In this document: one piece after another, positions 13,594-22,444 of the stretch | How positions within the stretch are numbered: the first letter of the stretch is position 1 | Layout: the number at the start of each line of letters is the position of its first letter | Notes under the pieces: model-generated | What the model was told of the DNA's origin: nothing | Database searches by the model: none | The model's input: only the letters and a program-made list of their open reading frames with translations | Assembly (NCBI RefSeq): GCF_003634635.1 | Contig: NZ_RBJB01000004.1 | Coordinates: 186,001 to 250,000 of the forward strand | DNA length: 64,000 nucleotides | Reading direction: 5' to 3' | From: Marinobacter nauticus | GTDB taxonomy: Bacteria; Pseudomonadota; Gammaproteobacteria; Pseudomonadales; Oleiphilaceae | Position numbers and translations under genes: made by a program

Positions 13594-15480
13594 TCAGGCG
13601 CTCTGCTTTTTCAACAGGTCGCGCTTTTTCAGATGCACCAGAATCTGGCTGACCGCCGCCGGGGTCACACCCTGGATACGGGACGCCTGAGCCACCGTTT
13701 CCGGGCGCACGTCCTTGAGCTTCTGCTTGATTTCGTTGGACAGGCCACCGATGACGTCGTAATCCAGATCCAGCGGCAATGCGGTGTTCTCGTTCTTGCG
13801 CAGGCGCTCGATCTCATCCGCCTGGCGGGAGATGTAGCCTTCGTATTTGATCTCGATTTCCACCTGATCGGCTACGTTCGGGTCCTCCGCCCGTTCGGCC
13901 CCGATCTCGGCGATGTGATCGTAGACAATCTCCGGACGGCGCAGCAGCTCCGCCAGAGACTGGTCACGGGTCATCGGCTGTTTCAGGTAGCCATTGGCTC
14001 GCTCACCCGCCTCGGTGTTCGGATGGATACGGGTGCTTTCCAGGCGGCTACGCTCTTTGGCAATGCCTTCGCACTTCTCGCTGAACTTCTGCCAGCGCTC
14101 GTCGTCCACCAGGCCCAGCTTGCGGCCGGTTTCGGTCAGGCGCAGGTCGGCGTTGTCCTCCCGCAGGATCAGCCGGTATTCGGCACGGCTGGTAAACATA
14201 CGGTAGGGCTCCTGGGTGCCCATGGTGATCAGGTCGTCCACCAGTACGCCCAGATAGGCCTCATCCCGGCGCGGGTACCACTCTTCTTTATCCTGGGCCC
14301 GCAGCGAGGCGTTGATGCCCGCCAGCAAGCCCTGGGCACCGGCTTCTTCGTAACCGGTGGTGCCGTTGATCTGGCCGGCAAAGTACAGGCCCTGGATAAA
14401 CTTGGTTTCCAAGGTGTGGCGCAGGTCCTGCGGGTTCAGGTAGTCATACTCGATGGCATAGCCCGGGCGCAGGATGTGGGCGTTCTCGAAACCGGGAATC
14501 GAGCGCACTGCCTTGAGCTGGATATCAAACGGCAGGCTGGTGGAAATACCATTCGGGTACAGCTCGTTGGTGGTCAGGCCTTCGGGCTCGACGAAAATCT
14601 GGTGCGAATCCTTGTCGGCAAAGCGGTTGACCTTGTCCTCGATGGACGGGCAATAACGCGGGCCCACGCCCTCGATGTTGCCAGCGAACATGGGCGAGCG
14701 GTCAAACCCACTGCGGATAATGTCGTGGGTTTCTTCAGTGGTGCGGGTCACGTAACAACAGATCTGCTCCGGATGTTCGTCACGGCTGCCAATAAACGAC
14801 ATCACGGGTGTCGGATCGTCTCCCCACTGCTGCTGCATCGCGGAGAAATCCACGGTGCGGGCATCAATGCGCGGCGGTGTTCCGGTTTTCAGGCGGCCAA
14901 CGTTGAACGGTAACTCCCGCAGGCGTTTGGCCAGGGCATTGGCCGGCGCATCACCGGCGCGACCACCGGCGTGATTCTGCATACCGATGTGGATAACGCC
15001 ACCGAGGAAGGTACCGGTGGTCAGGACCACGGTTTTGGCGTTGAAGCGGATGCCGGTCTGGGTCACCACGCCCACCACCTGGTCGTTTTCCACAATCAGG
15101 TCATCGGCCGCCTGCTGGAACAGGGTCAGATTGGGCTGGTTTTCCAGCATATGGCGAATGGCGGCTTTGTACAGAATCCGGTCCGCCTGAGCACGGGTGG
15201 CACGCACTGCCGGGCCCTTACGGCTGTTCAGGACCCGGAACTGGATGCCTGCCTGATCGGTGGCCCGGGCCATGGCGCCGCCCAGGGCATCGATTTCCTT
15301 CACCAGATGGCTCTTGCCAATGCCACCGATGGCCGGGTTACAGGACATCTGCCCCAGAGTCTCAATGTTGTGGGTCAGCAGCAGGGTTTGCGAACCCATG
15401 CGCGCAGCCGCCAGGGCGGCTTCAGTACCGGCATGGCCACCACCAATGACAATGACATCGAAACGGGTCGGAAACTCCAC
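13594..15480 (-). CDS. mnmG: tRNA uridine-5-carboxymethylaminomethyl modification enzyme MnmG
   Basis: FAD protein that with MnmE installs the cmnm5 group on wobble U34 of certain tRNAs. The N-terminal dinucleotide fold is [19 protein letters not shown]. Signatures [14 protein letters not shown] and [17 protein letters not shown] are present, and the C-terminal helical domain binds MnmE and tRNA. At 628 aa it has the normal length. Its partner mnmE is about 11 kb away instead of adjacent. The upstream gap carries DnaA boxes, recalling the E. coli gidA-oriC arrangement. Confidence 0.97.
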   Translation of the reverse strand: MEFPTRFDVIVIGGGHAGTEAALAAARMGSQTLLLTHNIETLGQMSCNPAIGGIGKSHLVKEIDALGGAMARATDQAGIQFRVLNSRKGPAVRATRAQADRILYKAAIRHMLENQPNLTLFQQAADDLIVENDQVVGVVTQTGIRFNAKTVVLTTGTFLGGVIHIGMQNHAGGRAGDAPANALAKRLRELPFNVGRLKTGTPPRIDARTVDFSAMQQQWGDDPTPVMSFIGSRDEHPEQICCYVTRTTEETHDIIRSGFDRSPMFAGNIEGVGPRYCPSIEDKVNRFADKDSHQIFVEPEGLTTNELYPNGISTSLPFDIQLKAVRSIPGFENAHILRPGYAIEYDYLNPQDLRHTLETKFIQGLYFAGQINGTTGYEEAGAQGLLAGINASLRAQDKEEWYPRRDEAYLGVLVDDLITMGTQEPYRMFTSRAEYRLILREDNADLRLTETGRKLGLVDDERWQKFSEKCEGIAKERSRLESTRIHPNTEAGERANGYLKQPMTRDQSLAELLRRPEIVYDHIAEIGAERAEDPNVADQVEIEIKYEGYISRQADEIERLRKNENTALPLDLDYDVIGGLSNEIKQKLKDVRPETVAQASRIQGVTPAAVSQILVHLKKRDLLKKQSA

Positions 15481-15699
15481 ACTACACCTCGGAAATCGGG
15501 GAAAAAAACAGGGCGGCGAGTATAACGCCTCGCCCGGGAAATTGCAGTCGGAATGTGCAAATTTTAACCAGCAACGAGGTGAATAAAAACCCTGTCGGCT
15601 GGCCTTGGCCGAATATCAGTGCGACGCGGCTCTCTGACAGGGTTCGTACAGGATAAGGAAATTCCGAAAGTTTCAGGATTTCATAGCCTTGTCATACAT

Positions 15700-15845
15700 T
15701 GTTCAAAAAAGTTTTCAAAAAGTTATCCACACAATTGATGCCTTCACTTACAGCCAAAAACGTCGGTAACTATTTGTTAAATAAAAATTTAATTAAATTA
15801 CTCTGGCATTATTCGCAAATTATCCCAGTAATTATCCACAGCGTT
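15700..15845. other. AT-rich DnaA-box region upstream of mnmG (possible second or relic origin)
   Basis: The 583-bp gap 15481-16063 holds no gene I can support. Perfect DnaA boxes TTATCCACA lie at 15723-15731 and 15832-15840, same orientation, with a weaker TTATCCCAG at 15820. Between them is an extremely AT-rich stretch (about 15779-15801, TTAAATAAAAATTTAATT type) that could melt. Position next to mnmG matches the E. coli-type oriC. The rest of the gap (15850-16063) looks like ordinary leader DNA of the EAL gene. Whether this is an active origin is inference. Confidence 0.5.
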
Positions 15846-16063
15846 TTTACAGAATGCCTATATACGGTGCAAAAAACCGGTACCCCTGAACGCAAGTGCA
15901 CCAACAAAGGGCCAGTTTCCACGCAGGCTCGCCAGCGCGGTCGCTTGGCCCCGGTGTCAGGCGCCCAACCAGAGGTTTTGGCACAGAACTCGCTTGAGCC
16001 TGGAATGCAGTTTCTCAACCACGGCCAGGAAGGCTCGAACAGGCAGTACAAGGGTTCCTGACC

Positions 16064-17329
16064 ATGAAGCGCGTTCTCAGACTTGCCGAGCACCGGCACC
16101 GCCCCTCTGGCAAAACCGCCAGCTTTATCGAACATCACGATTTCCGGTCGGTCTACCAACCCATTCTCAGCCCCACCCATCAGAAGATGGTCGGCTACGA
16201 GGCACTGGTTCGGGTTCGCCGTGGTAATCAGCCAGTGGCGCCGCCTTCGCTTTTCGAGCAGGCCAGCATTCAGGGCGTCACCTCGGAACTGGACCGGCAC
16301 CTGCTGAACCTGCATCTGGAGAATTTCACCCAGGCCAACCTACCTATCTGGCTGTTTATCAATATCAACCCGGACACTCTGTTCCACCATAACGACTACC
16401 TGTCTGTACTGGCTGACCATTGCCATCAACTGGGTGTGCATCCGGAGAAAATCGTGCTGGAGCTGGTGGAGACCGCCTCCCGGGACAGCGCCACGCTGCT
16501 GGAGTTCGTCCAGGAAGCCAAGGCCCGGGGATTCCAGATCGCCATCGACGACTTTGGCATGGGTGATTCCAATTTTGAGCGCCTGTGGCGAATCAACCCG
16601 CTGATCGTGAAGATTGACCGGTCCCTGTTGATGAACGCCCAAGATCACAACCGCGCGCGATTGCTGTTGAACAGCCTGGTCCGGATGATTCGCGAGAGTG
16701 GCAGCCTGGTGCTGATTGAAGGCATCGAGAACAATGCCCAGGCTCACATTGCGCTGGCCACCGAAGCAGATCTGCTGCAGGGCTTTCTGTTTGCCCGACC
16801 GGGGCAAGGGTCCGAAGAACTGACACAGACCGCCGAAACCGCGTTGCGACAGGTCATGTCTGAATCCGAACGCTGGTGCCAGAACGATTTCAGGACCCGC
16901 GAGACCTATCTCAAGCTGCTGAGATTCGAAATCATGGATGCCTGCCATGCCCTGGCCCGGGGCGAGGAATTTGATCGGGTCTGCCGGCCTCTGCTGCAAA
17001 TGGAGGGCGTACGGCGATGCTTCCTGCTCGATCAAAAAGGGGTTCAGCAAGGTAGTCTGGCCCAATCCGGGGCTTCCCGGAATGCCGCATTCAACCCGCT
17101 GTATCAGTCCGCTGGCGCCTGCTGGAGCCATCGGGAATATTTCCGCAACGCACTGGAGCGACCGCAACACATCAGCTGCAGCCGCCCCTACGTGGCCCTT
17201 CCGGACGCCCGACGAACCGTTACCCTGTCCACCGGCACCTCACTGGCCCAGGGCCACCGGATCTTCTGCGTGGATATCCATCCGGATGAGGTCCTGGACG
17301 GTCAGGTTCTGTTCCCGGACACCCTTTGA
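16064..17329 (+). CDS. EAL-domain protein, probable cyclic-di-GMP phosphodiesterase
   Basis: 421 aa, no signal peptide or membrane helix, so cytosolic. The EAL domain (about 28-265) keeps the expected metal and catalytic positions: YEALVRV (E46), FININPD, LELVETA, IAIDDFGMGDSNF, LIVKIDRSL, IEGIEN and LLQGFLFARP. Loop 6 reads DDFGMGDSN where DDFGTGYSS is usual, but both aspartates remain, so activity is plausible. The C-terminal ~150 residues look like a PAS/PDC-type sensor fold, similar in arrangement to YkuI. There is no GGDEF domain. It converges with the RND gene, 24 bp apart, with only a short hairpin (17332-17347) between. Confidence 0.88.
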   Translation: MKRVLRLAEHRHRPSGKTASFIEHHDFRSVYQPILSPTHQKMVGYEALVRVRRGNQPVAPPSLFEQASIQGVTSELDRHLLNLHLENFTQANLPIWLFININPDTLFHHNDYLSVLADHCHQLGVHPEKIVLELVETASRDSATLLEFVQEAKARGFQIAIDDFGMGDSNFERLWRINPLIVKIDRSLLMNAQDHNRARLLLNSLVRMIRESGSLVLIEGIENNAQAHIALATEADLLQGFLFARPGQGSEELTQTAETALRQVMSESERWCQNDFRTRETYLKLLRFEIMDACHALARGEEFDRVCRPLLQMEGVRRCFLLDQKGVQQGSLAQSGASRNAAFNPLYQSAGACWSHREYFRNALERPQHISCSRPYVALPDARRTVTLSTGTSLAQGHRIFCVDIHPDEVLDGQVLFPDTL

Positions 17330-17353
17330 TCCCGGGATTTCACCCGGTCGGGT

Positions 17354-20300
17354 TCAGAAATCGTCCGCCTTGCGCTGTGGCACCGCCGCCGAACTGCTAC
17401 CGCCGGATGGGCCCGCTGCCAGGCGTTCCAGCTCCTGCTCCACCGCGTTCGAGGATTTCGCAAAGCGGGCCAGAAGGTTGTACAAGACCGGGATAATGAA
17501 CAGAGTCAGGGTGGTGGCGAAAATCAGGCCACCCAGGATCACCATGCCGATAGCCGCCCGGCTCTCGGCCCCGGCACCAGTGGCAATCACCAGCGGAACC
17601 GCCCCGAACACCGTAGATATGGTGGTCATCAGTACCGGACGGAAGCGCAGGCTGGCGCCTTCCAGAATGGCTTCTTTCACCTCGTAACCCTTGTCCCGAA
17701 GCTGGTTGGCAAATTCCACGATCAAAATTCCGTTCTTGGCCATCAGTCCCAGCAGCATGATGATGCCAATCTGGCTGTAGATGTTCAGACTGATGCCCGA
17801 CCAGGCCAGCGCGATCAGCGCACCGGTCACCGCCAGCGGCACCGACAGCATGATAATCAGCGGGTGGATCCAGCTCTCGAACTGGGCCGCCAGCACCAGG
17901 AACACGATAATAAACGCCAGCCCGAAGGTCAGGTAGATGGCCGCCGAGGAATCCTGGAATTCCTGGGACAGGCCCTTGTAACTGAGCCGGGCCTCCGGAG
18001 GCAGGTTATCCACAGCCAGGTTATTCAGGTAGGTCAGCGCTGAACCCAGGTCATAGCCCTCGGCCAGGGACGCACTCACCACCACCGCCGGCAGCCGGTC
18101 AATCCGGCGCAAATCCGGATTGGCCCCGATCTCTTCCACAGATACCAGGGCCTTGAGTGGAATCAGTTCCCCACCTGCCCGAGGCCGCAGGAAGATCTGT
18201 TCCATATCACCGGGCGTGGCCCGGTCGGCATCGTCCGCCTGGATAATGACGTCGTATTCCCGGCCCCGATCGAGATAGGTGGTTACCTGCCGGGAGGCCA
18301 GCATGGTCTGCAGGGTGAGGCCTACGTCTTCGATGGTGATATCCAGATCCGCTGCCCGGTCGCGGTCAATATTGACCTTCAGTTCCGGCCGGGTCAGCTC
18401 AAAATCGGTGTCGACATTCAGCAGATTCGGGTTTTCCTTTGCCCGTTCAACGATCTCCTCACTCCAGGCCTGCACCGACTCGTAGTCAGGGCCGGCAATG
18501 ACAAACTCCACCGGCTGATTGAAGCCGCGCTGGCCCAGCCCCGGCGGATTGATGACACTGATCCGCACCCCGGAAATGTCAGACAGCTTGTCGCGGATCT
18601 CGGTGGTGACCTGCTGCTGCTTGATATCCCGCTGTTCCCAGGGCACCAGCCCCATGATCATGAAGGCATTGTCTTCTTCATCCCGGAATCCGACGATGGA
18701 CAGGAATCGCTCAGCGATACCGTCATCCAGGTAGGGCAACAGCCGCTCTTCGGCCTGTTTGACAAAGTGATCGGTGAATTCAACCGTCGAACCCCGGGGC
18801 GCGCTGACGGGCATGATGATCACGCCGCGGTCTTCGGTCGGGGCCAGTTCCTGGGGCAACCGGGGGAAAATCACCACAGCGATGATCAGCCCGACAATAC
18901 CAAGCCCGAGCAACAGGCCCGGCTGGTTCAGAGAGAAGCGAAGCATTCTCTGATAGCCATTCGTCAGGCCATTCAGGATGCGTTCACTGAAGGCCCAGAG
19001 CCGATGCCCCTCGGCACTGTCAGGACTGTGCCGGAGCCACTTGGAGCAGAGCATCGGCGCCAGGGTCAGAGCAACCAGGCTGGAAACCACCACGGCGGCG
19101 GCCAGGGTGAAGCCGAATTCCGCAAACAACCGGCCCACGTTGCCGCCCATGAACGAGATGGGCACAAACACCGCCACCAGAGTCAGCGTGGTGGCGATCA
19201 CCGCGAAAGCCACCTGCTTGGCGCCCCGGTAGGCCGCCAGCAACGGTGGTTCGCCTTCATCAATGCGACGCTGGATGTTCTCCAGCATGACAATGGCATC
19301 GTCCACCACCAGGCCGATGGCCAGAATGATGGCCAACAGGGTAAGTACGTTGATGGAAAAGCCCAGGAAACCCAGGCCGATAAACGCACCGATCACCGCC
19401 ACCGGAATGGTGACCGCCGGAATCAGGGTTGCGCGCCAGGAGCGCAGGAACAGGAAAATAACCAGTATCACCAGCGATACCGCAATCGCCAGCGTGGTCA
19501 GAACCTCTTTGATCGAAGCCCGGATAAACACCGATTCGTCATAGCTCTCGGCAATACGCACTTCCGGCGGCAAGGTCTCGCGAATCTTCACCAGCTCCGC
19601 CTTCACCGCATCCGACACCGCTACCGTGTTGGCCTTGGACTGGCGGATTACCCCCATCCCGATAGCGGTTTCGCCATTGGCCCGCAAACGACCAACATCC
19701 GATTCCACCCCGACCTGAACATTGGCAACCTCGCCCAGGCGCAACAGGTCGTTGCCATCCCGGCGGATCACCAGATTGCGGAAATCTTCCACATTTGACA
19801 ACCGCCCTTCCGCGCGCACGGTAAAGTTGCGGGTGGAGGAGTCCACTGAACCGGCCGGTAACTCCACGTTGTTCTGCCGCAGTGCCTGCTCCACCTCGGC
19901 AACGGTTATGTTGCGGGCCGCCAGGCGGGTGCGGTCGAGCCAGACCCGGATGGCGTAACGGCGTTCACCGCCAATCCGGACATCGGCAACACCGTCCAGA
20001 ACCGATAACCGGTCTGCCAGAACCCGATCGGCAAAGTCACTGAGTTCGGCACTGTCCCAGACGTCACTGATCAGAGTTATCCACATCATTGGCCGGGCAT
20101 CGGAATCGGCTTTCTGAACCACCGGGGGATCGGCCTCATCCGGCAACTGGTTCAGAACCCTGGACACCGCATCGCGTACGTCGTTGGCGGCAATGTCGAC
20201 ATCCCGGGAGGTATCAAATTCTATTGAGGTTCGGGATTCACCCTGTTCGGTTGAGGATTCGATGGAGCGAATGCCTTCAATGCCACTGATGGCCCCTTCA

Positions 20301-20500
20301 ATCACCTGGGTAATCTGGGTGTCGACCACTTCCGCCGCAGCGCCGGTGTAATCGGTGGACACCGAAACCACCGGCGGATCAATATCCGGATACTCCCGAA
20401 CCGGCAAGCCCAGCAAGGCGGCCACGCCGAATACGACAATCAGCAGGCTCAGAACGGTGGCAAACACCGGGCGTTTGATGGAGACATCAGACAGCACCAT
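17354..20500 (-). CDS. RND-family multidrug efflux permease (HAE1/AcrB-like)
   Basis: 1048 aa inner-membrane proton antiporter. It begins MVLSDVSIKRPVFATVLSLL, the standard HAE1 start with the first membrane helix. Twelve helices and two large periplasmic loops fit the length. The proton-relay aspartates are in GLVVDDAIVMLENI (near residue 400) and the lysine in GLMAKNGILIVEFANQL (near 920). FMGGNVGRLFAEFGFT and the late segment RFRPVLMTTIS are also typical. It is 3 bp downstream of its adaptor gene. No outer-membrane TolC-like gene is in the operon. Substrates are unknown. The operon contains perfect DnaA boxes at 18006 and 20077. Confidence 0.95.
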   Translation of the reverse strand: MVLSDVSIKRPVFATVLSLLIVVFGVAALLGLPVREYPDIDPPVVSVSTDYTGAAAEVVDTQITQVIEGAISGIEGIRSIESSTEQGESRTSIEFDTSRDVDIAANDVRDAVSRVLNQLPDEADPPVVQKADSDARPMMWITLISDVWDSAELSDFADRVLADRLSVLDGVADVRIGGERRYAIRVWLDRTRLAARNITVAEVEQALRQNNVELPAGSVDSSTRNFTVRAEGRLSNVEDFRNLVIRRDGNDLLRLGEVANVQVGVESDVGRLRANGETAIGMGVIRQSKANTVAVSDAVKAELVKIRETLPPEVRIAESYDESVFIRASIKEVLTTLAIAVSLVILVIFLFLRSWRATLIPAVTIPVAVIGAFIGLGFLGFSINVLTLLAIILAIGLVVDDAIVMLENIQRRIDEGEPPLLAAYRGAKQVAFAVIATTLTLVAVFVPISFMGGNVGRLFAEFGFTLAAAVVVSSLVALTLAPMLCSKWLRHSPDSAEGHRLWAFSERILNGLTNGYQRMLRFSLNQPGLLLGLGIVGLIIAVVIFPRLPQELAPTEDRGVIIMPVSAPRGSTVEFTDHFVKQAEERLLPYLDDGIAERFLSIVGFRDEEDNAFMIMGLVPWEQRDIKQQQVTTEIRDKLSDISGVRISVINPPGLGQRGFNQPVEFVIAGPDYESVQAWSEEIVERAKENPNLLNVDTDFELTRPELKVNIDRDRAADLDITIEDVGLTLQTMLASRQVTTYLDRGREYDVIIQADDADRATPGDMEQIFLRPRAGGELIPLKALVSVEEIGANPDLRRIDRLPAVVVSASLAEGYDLGSALTYLNNLAVDNLPPEARLSYKGLSQEFQDSSAAIYLTFGLAFIIVFLVLAAQFESWIHPLIIMLSVPLAVTGALIALAWSGISLNIYSQIGIIMLLGLMAKNGILIVEFANQLRDKGYEVKEAILEGASLRFRPVLMTTISTVFGAVPLVIATGAGAESRAAIGMVILGGLIFATTLTLFIIPVLYNLLARFAKSSNAVEQELERLAAGPSGGSSSAAVPQRKADDF

Positions 20501-20503
20501 GGA

Positions 20504-21598
20504 TCAGGACTCCACGGTCCGGGCAAACCGGTTTTCCGGAATCGCCTGGTCGTTACTCTGTACTTCAATGCGGTCGCCGGTACTCAGGCGATCCTGCCCG
20601 GTTACTACCACGGCATCGTCCAGGGTCAGGCCAGAGGTAATTTCCACCAGACCGGGCATGCGCGAACCGGTCGCCACCGATACCCGGCGTGCCACGCCGT
20701 CTTCGGCAACAAACACATACTTGTCGTCGCCACGAATCATCACTGCCTGCTCCGGAATCACCAGCCCTTCCCGTTCCTGCAGGGTCAGTGACGCCGACAT
20801 GAACTGGCCCGGCCGCAGACGACCGTCCGGATTATCGATAATGGCTCGCACCGACAGGGTTCGGCTCAATTCGCTGATGCGGGTGGCGAGTTCCACCAGC
20901 TCTCCCCGGAAGACCTCGTCTGGGAATGCCGGCGAGGAGGCAATCACCGATTGGCCTACCCGAACCTGGCCGACAAAACGTTCCGGAACCGCAAAACCCA
21001 TTTCCATTCGATCGGTGGTGTCCAGCGTGGTAATGGTGGTGCCCGCTTGCAGATATGCCCCCACGCTGATGTCGCTCAGGCCCACCACACCGGAGAACGG
21101 CGCTTCAATGCGATGGTTTTCCAGCCGCACCCGGGCAGCCTGTCGCTGGGCTTCAGCCACACTCACGGCGGTGACCAGTTCATCCACCTGGGACTGGGAC
21201 ACGCTATTGTTGGAGCGCAAACGCCGGGCCCGCTCCAGTTGCCGCCTGGCATCGGCCAGCTGGGCTTCAATCACCTGGAGATCGGCACGGGCCTGACGAT
21301 CGTCGAGACGTAACAGGACATCGCCCTGAGATACTTTCTGTCCGGGTTCGAGGTTGATCTGCACCACCCGACCGGTGACTTCGGTGGTCAGTTCCACGGC
21401 ATTCAGTGCCTTGAGGTTGGCCACCGAACGAATCTCATCCCTGACCTGCTGCAATCTGGGCGCCACTGCACTGACTTTGCTGGCCCTCGGCTCCTCACCG
21501 GCCTGTTCTGTGGACGAGGAATCCATCGCCAAAAAGAACACCGCACTTCCGGCACCCGCTGCAACCAGTACCACCGCAATCAGCCATTGCTTCCACAT
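20504..21598 (-). CDS. RND efflux periplasmic adaptor (membrane fusion protein)
   Basis: 364 aa. An N-terminal membrane anchor (about 5-25, WLIAVVLVAAGAGSAVFFLA) is followed by a split lipoyl domain (VVQINLEPGQKVSQGDVLLRLDDRQ and later NHRIEAPFSGVVGLSDISVG), a coiled-coil hairpin of about 60 residues, then beta-barrel and membrane-proximal domains. This is the AcrA/MexA-like order. It connects the permease to an outer-membrane channel encoded elsewhere. It lies between the DUF3833 lipoprotein gene and the permease. Confidence 0.94.
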   Translation of the reverse strand: MWKQWLIAVVLVAAGAGSAVFFLAMDSSSTEQAGEEPRASKVSAVAPRLQQVRDEIRSVANLKALNAVELTTEVTGRVVQINLEPGQKVSQGDVLLRLDDRQARADLQVIEAQLADARRQLERARRLRSNNSVSQSQVDELVTAVSVAEAQRQAARVRLENHRIEAPFSGVVGLSDISVGAYLQAGTTITTLDTTDRMEMGFAVPERFVGQVRVGQSVIASSPAFPDEVFRGELVELATRISELSRTLSVRAIIDNPDGRLRPGQFMSASLTLQEREGLVIPEQAVMIRGDDKYVFVAEDGVARRVSVATGSRMPGLVEITSGLTLDDAVVVTGQDRLSTGDRIEVQSNDQAIPENRFARTVES

Positions 21599-21621
21599 GG
21601 GTATCGCAAACCTTTCCGAGT

Positions 21622-22206
21622 TCAGTTCTGCGGGACAGCCCCGCTTTCATGTTTCTGAATCACCAACACCACTTCACCCACATCGACACCCCACTTGCTC
21701 ATGGTGGTCTGGTTGATCAGGGTGTCGGGAGTAACCAGGTACATCCAGTCGTCCATCCGGACATCGATCGTGCCATCGCCGTATGCCACCCGCAGGACAT
21801 AATTCATGTGTATGGCGTTGCCCTGCCAGCGCATGGTGCCGGCTTCCACCACGTCGCCGGCGCTGGCGTGATAGCTGCCGTTGTCCGGTGTCAGCGTCCA
21901 GATCCGGGTCTGGACCTCGCCGTCGTTGAAACGGAACACCTCATCCAGCGTACCGACACCGTTTTCATCCCAACTGGCCACAATGTCTGCGTCGAAGGTA
22001 CGGATAACCTGGCCGGCGTAGTCCTTGACCACCCCCCGGGCCGAAAGTTCGCCCCGGAAAAACTCCGAGGGCACCAGCTCCGGTGCCTGGCCCTGATAAT
22101 CCTCCAGATTCGGCCCGGCACACCCTGCCAGCATCAGGGTCATTAACAGTATAAGACCACCGCTTCGAAGACCATGGAAAAGACCGGGGAAAGGCTGCGT
22201 TTGCAT
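21622..22206 (-). CDS. DUF3833-family lipoprotein
   Basis: 194 aa. Hydrophobic signal with lipobox LAGC (Cys29), so an exported lipoprotein. The mature part has the DUF3833 pattern as I recall it: FFRGELSARGVVKDYAGQ, FDADIVASW, LDEVFRFNDGE, RIWTL, then DDWMYLVTPDTLINQTTMSKWGV and GEVVLVI. The family's function is not known to me. It is the first gene of the unit leading into the RND adaptor and permease (23-bp gap), so a link with efflux or envelope homeostasis is suggested only by position. Confidence 0.85.
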   Translation of the reverse strand: MQTQPFPGLFHGLRSGGLILLMTLMLAGCAGPNLEDYQGQAPELVPSEFFRGELSARGVVKDYAGQVIRTFDADIVASWDENGVGTLDEVFRFNDGEVQTRIWTLTPDNGSYHASAGDVVEAGTMRWQGNAIHMNYVLRVAYGDGTIDVRMDDWMYLVTPDTLINQTTMSKWGVDVGEVVLVIQKHESGAVPQN

Positions 22207-22444
22207 GACTTTTACACTCCTTGGCGACTACCGGATAGCAACAGAACGTTTACAGCATTACGGACCCATGGCCGTGCCCGATCAGTCCCCGGGCCCAACC
22301 GTCATTTCAGCCAATTGTCCATTCTGACATCAGCACCAGCGCTTTCCGTCAATGGCAGCCCGCCGGGAATACCGTACAACTGCACACACAGTGGCCTTTC
22401 TGGCCCAACCAATTCCGGATGATCAATGCATGTGAGGACTGGCT

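Noticed and set aside
15699..16061. 120-codon frame upstream of the EAL gene
   Set aside because: It covers the AT-rich DnaA-box region, has no ribosome site or recognisable domain, and ends just before the EAL start in another frame.
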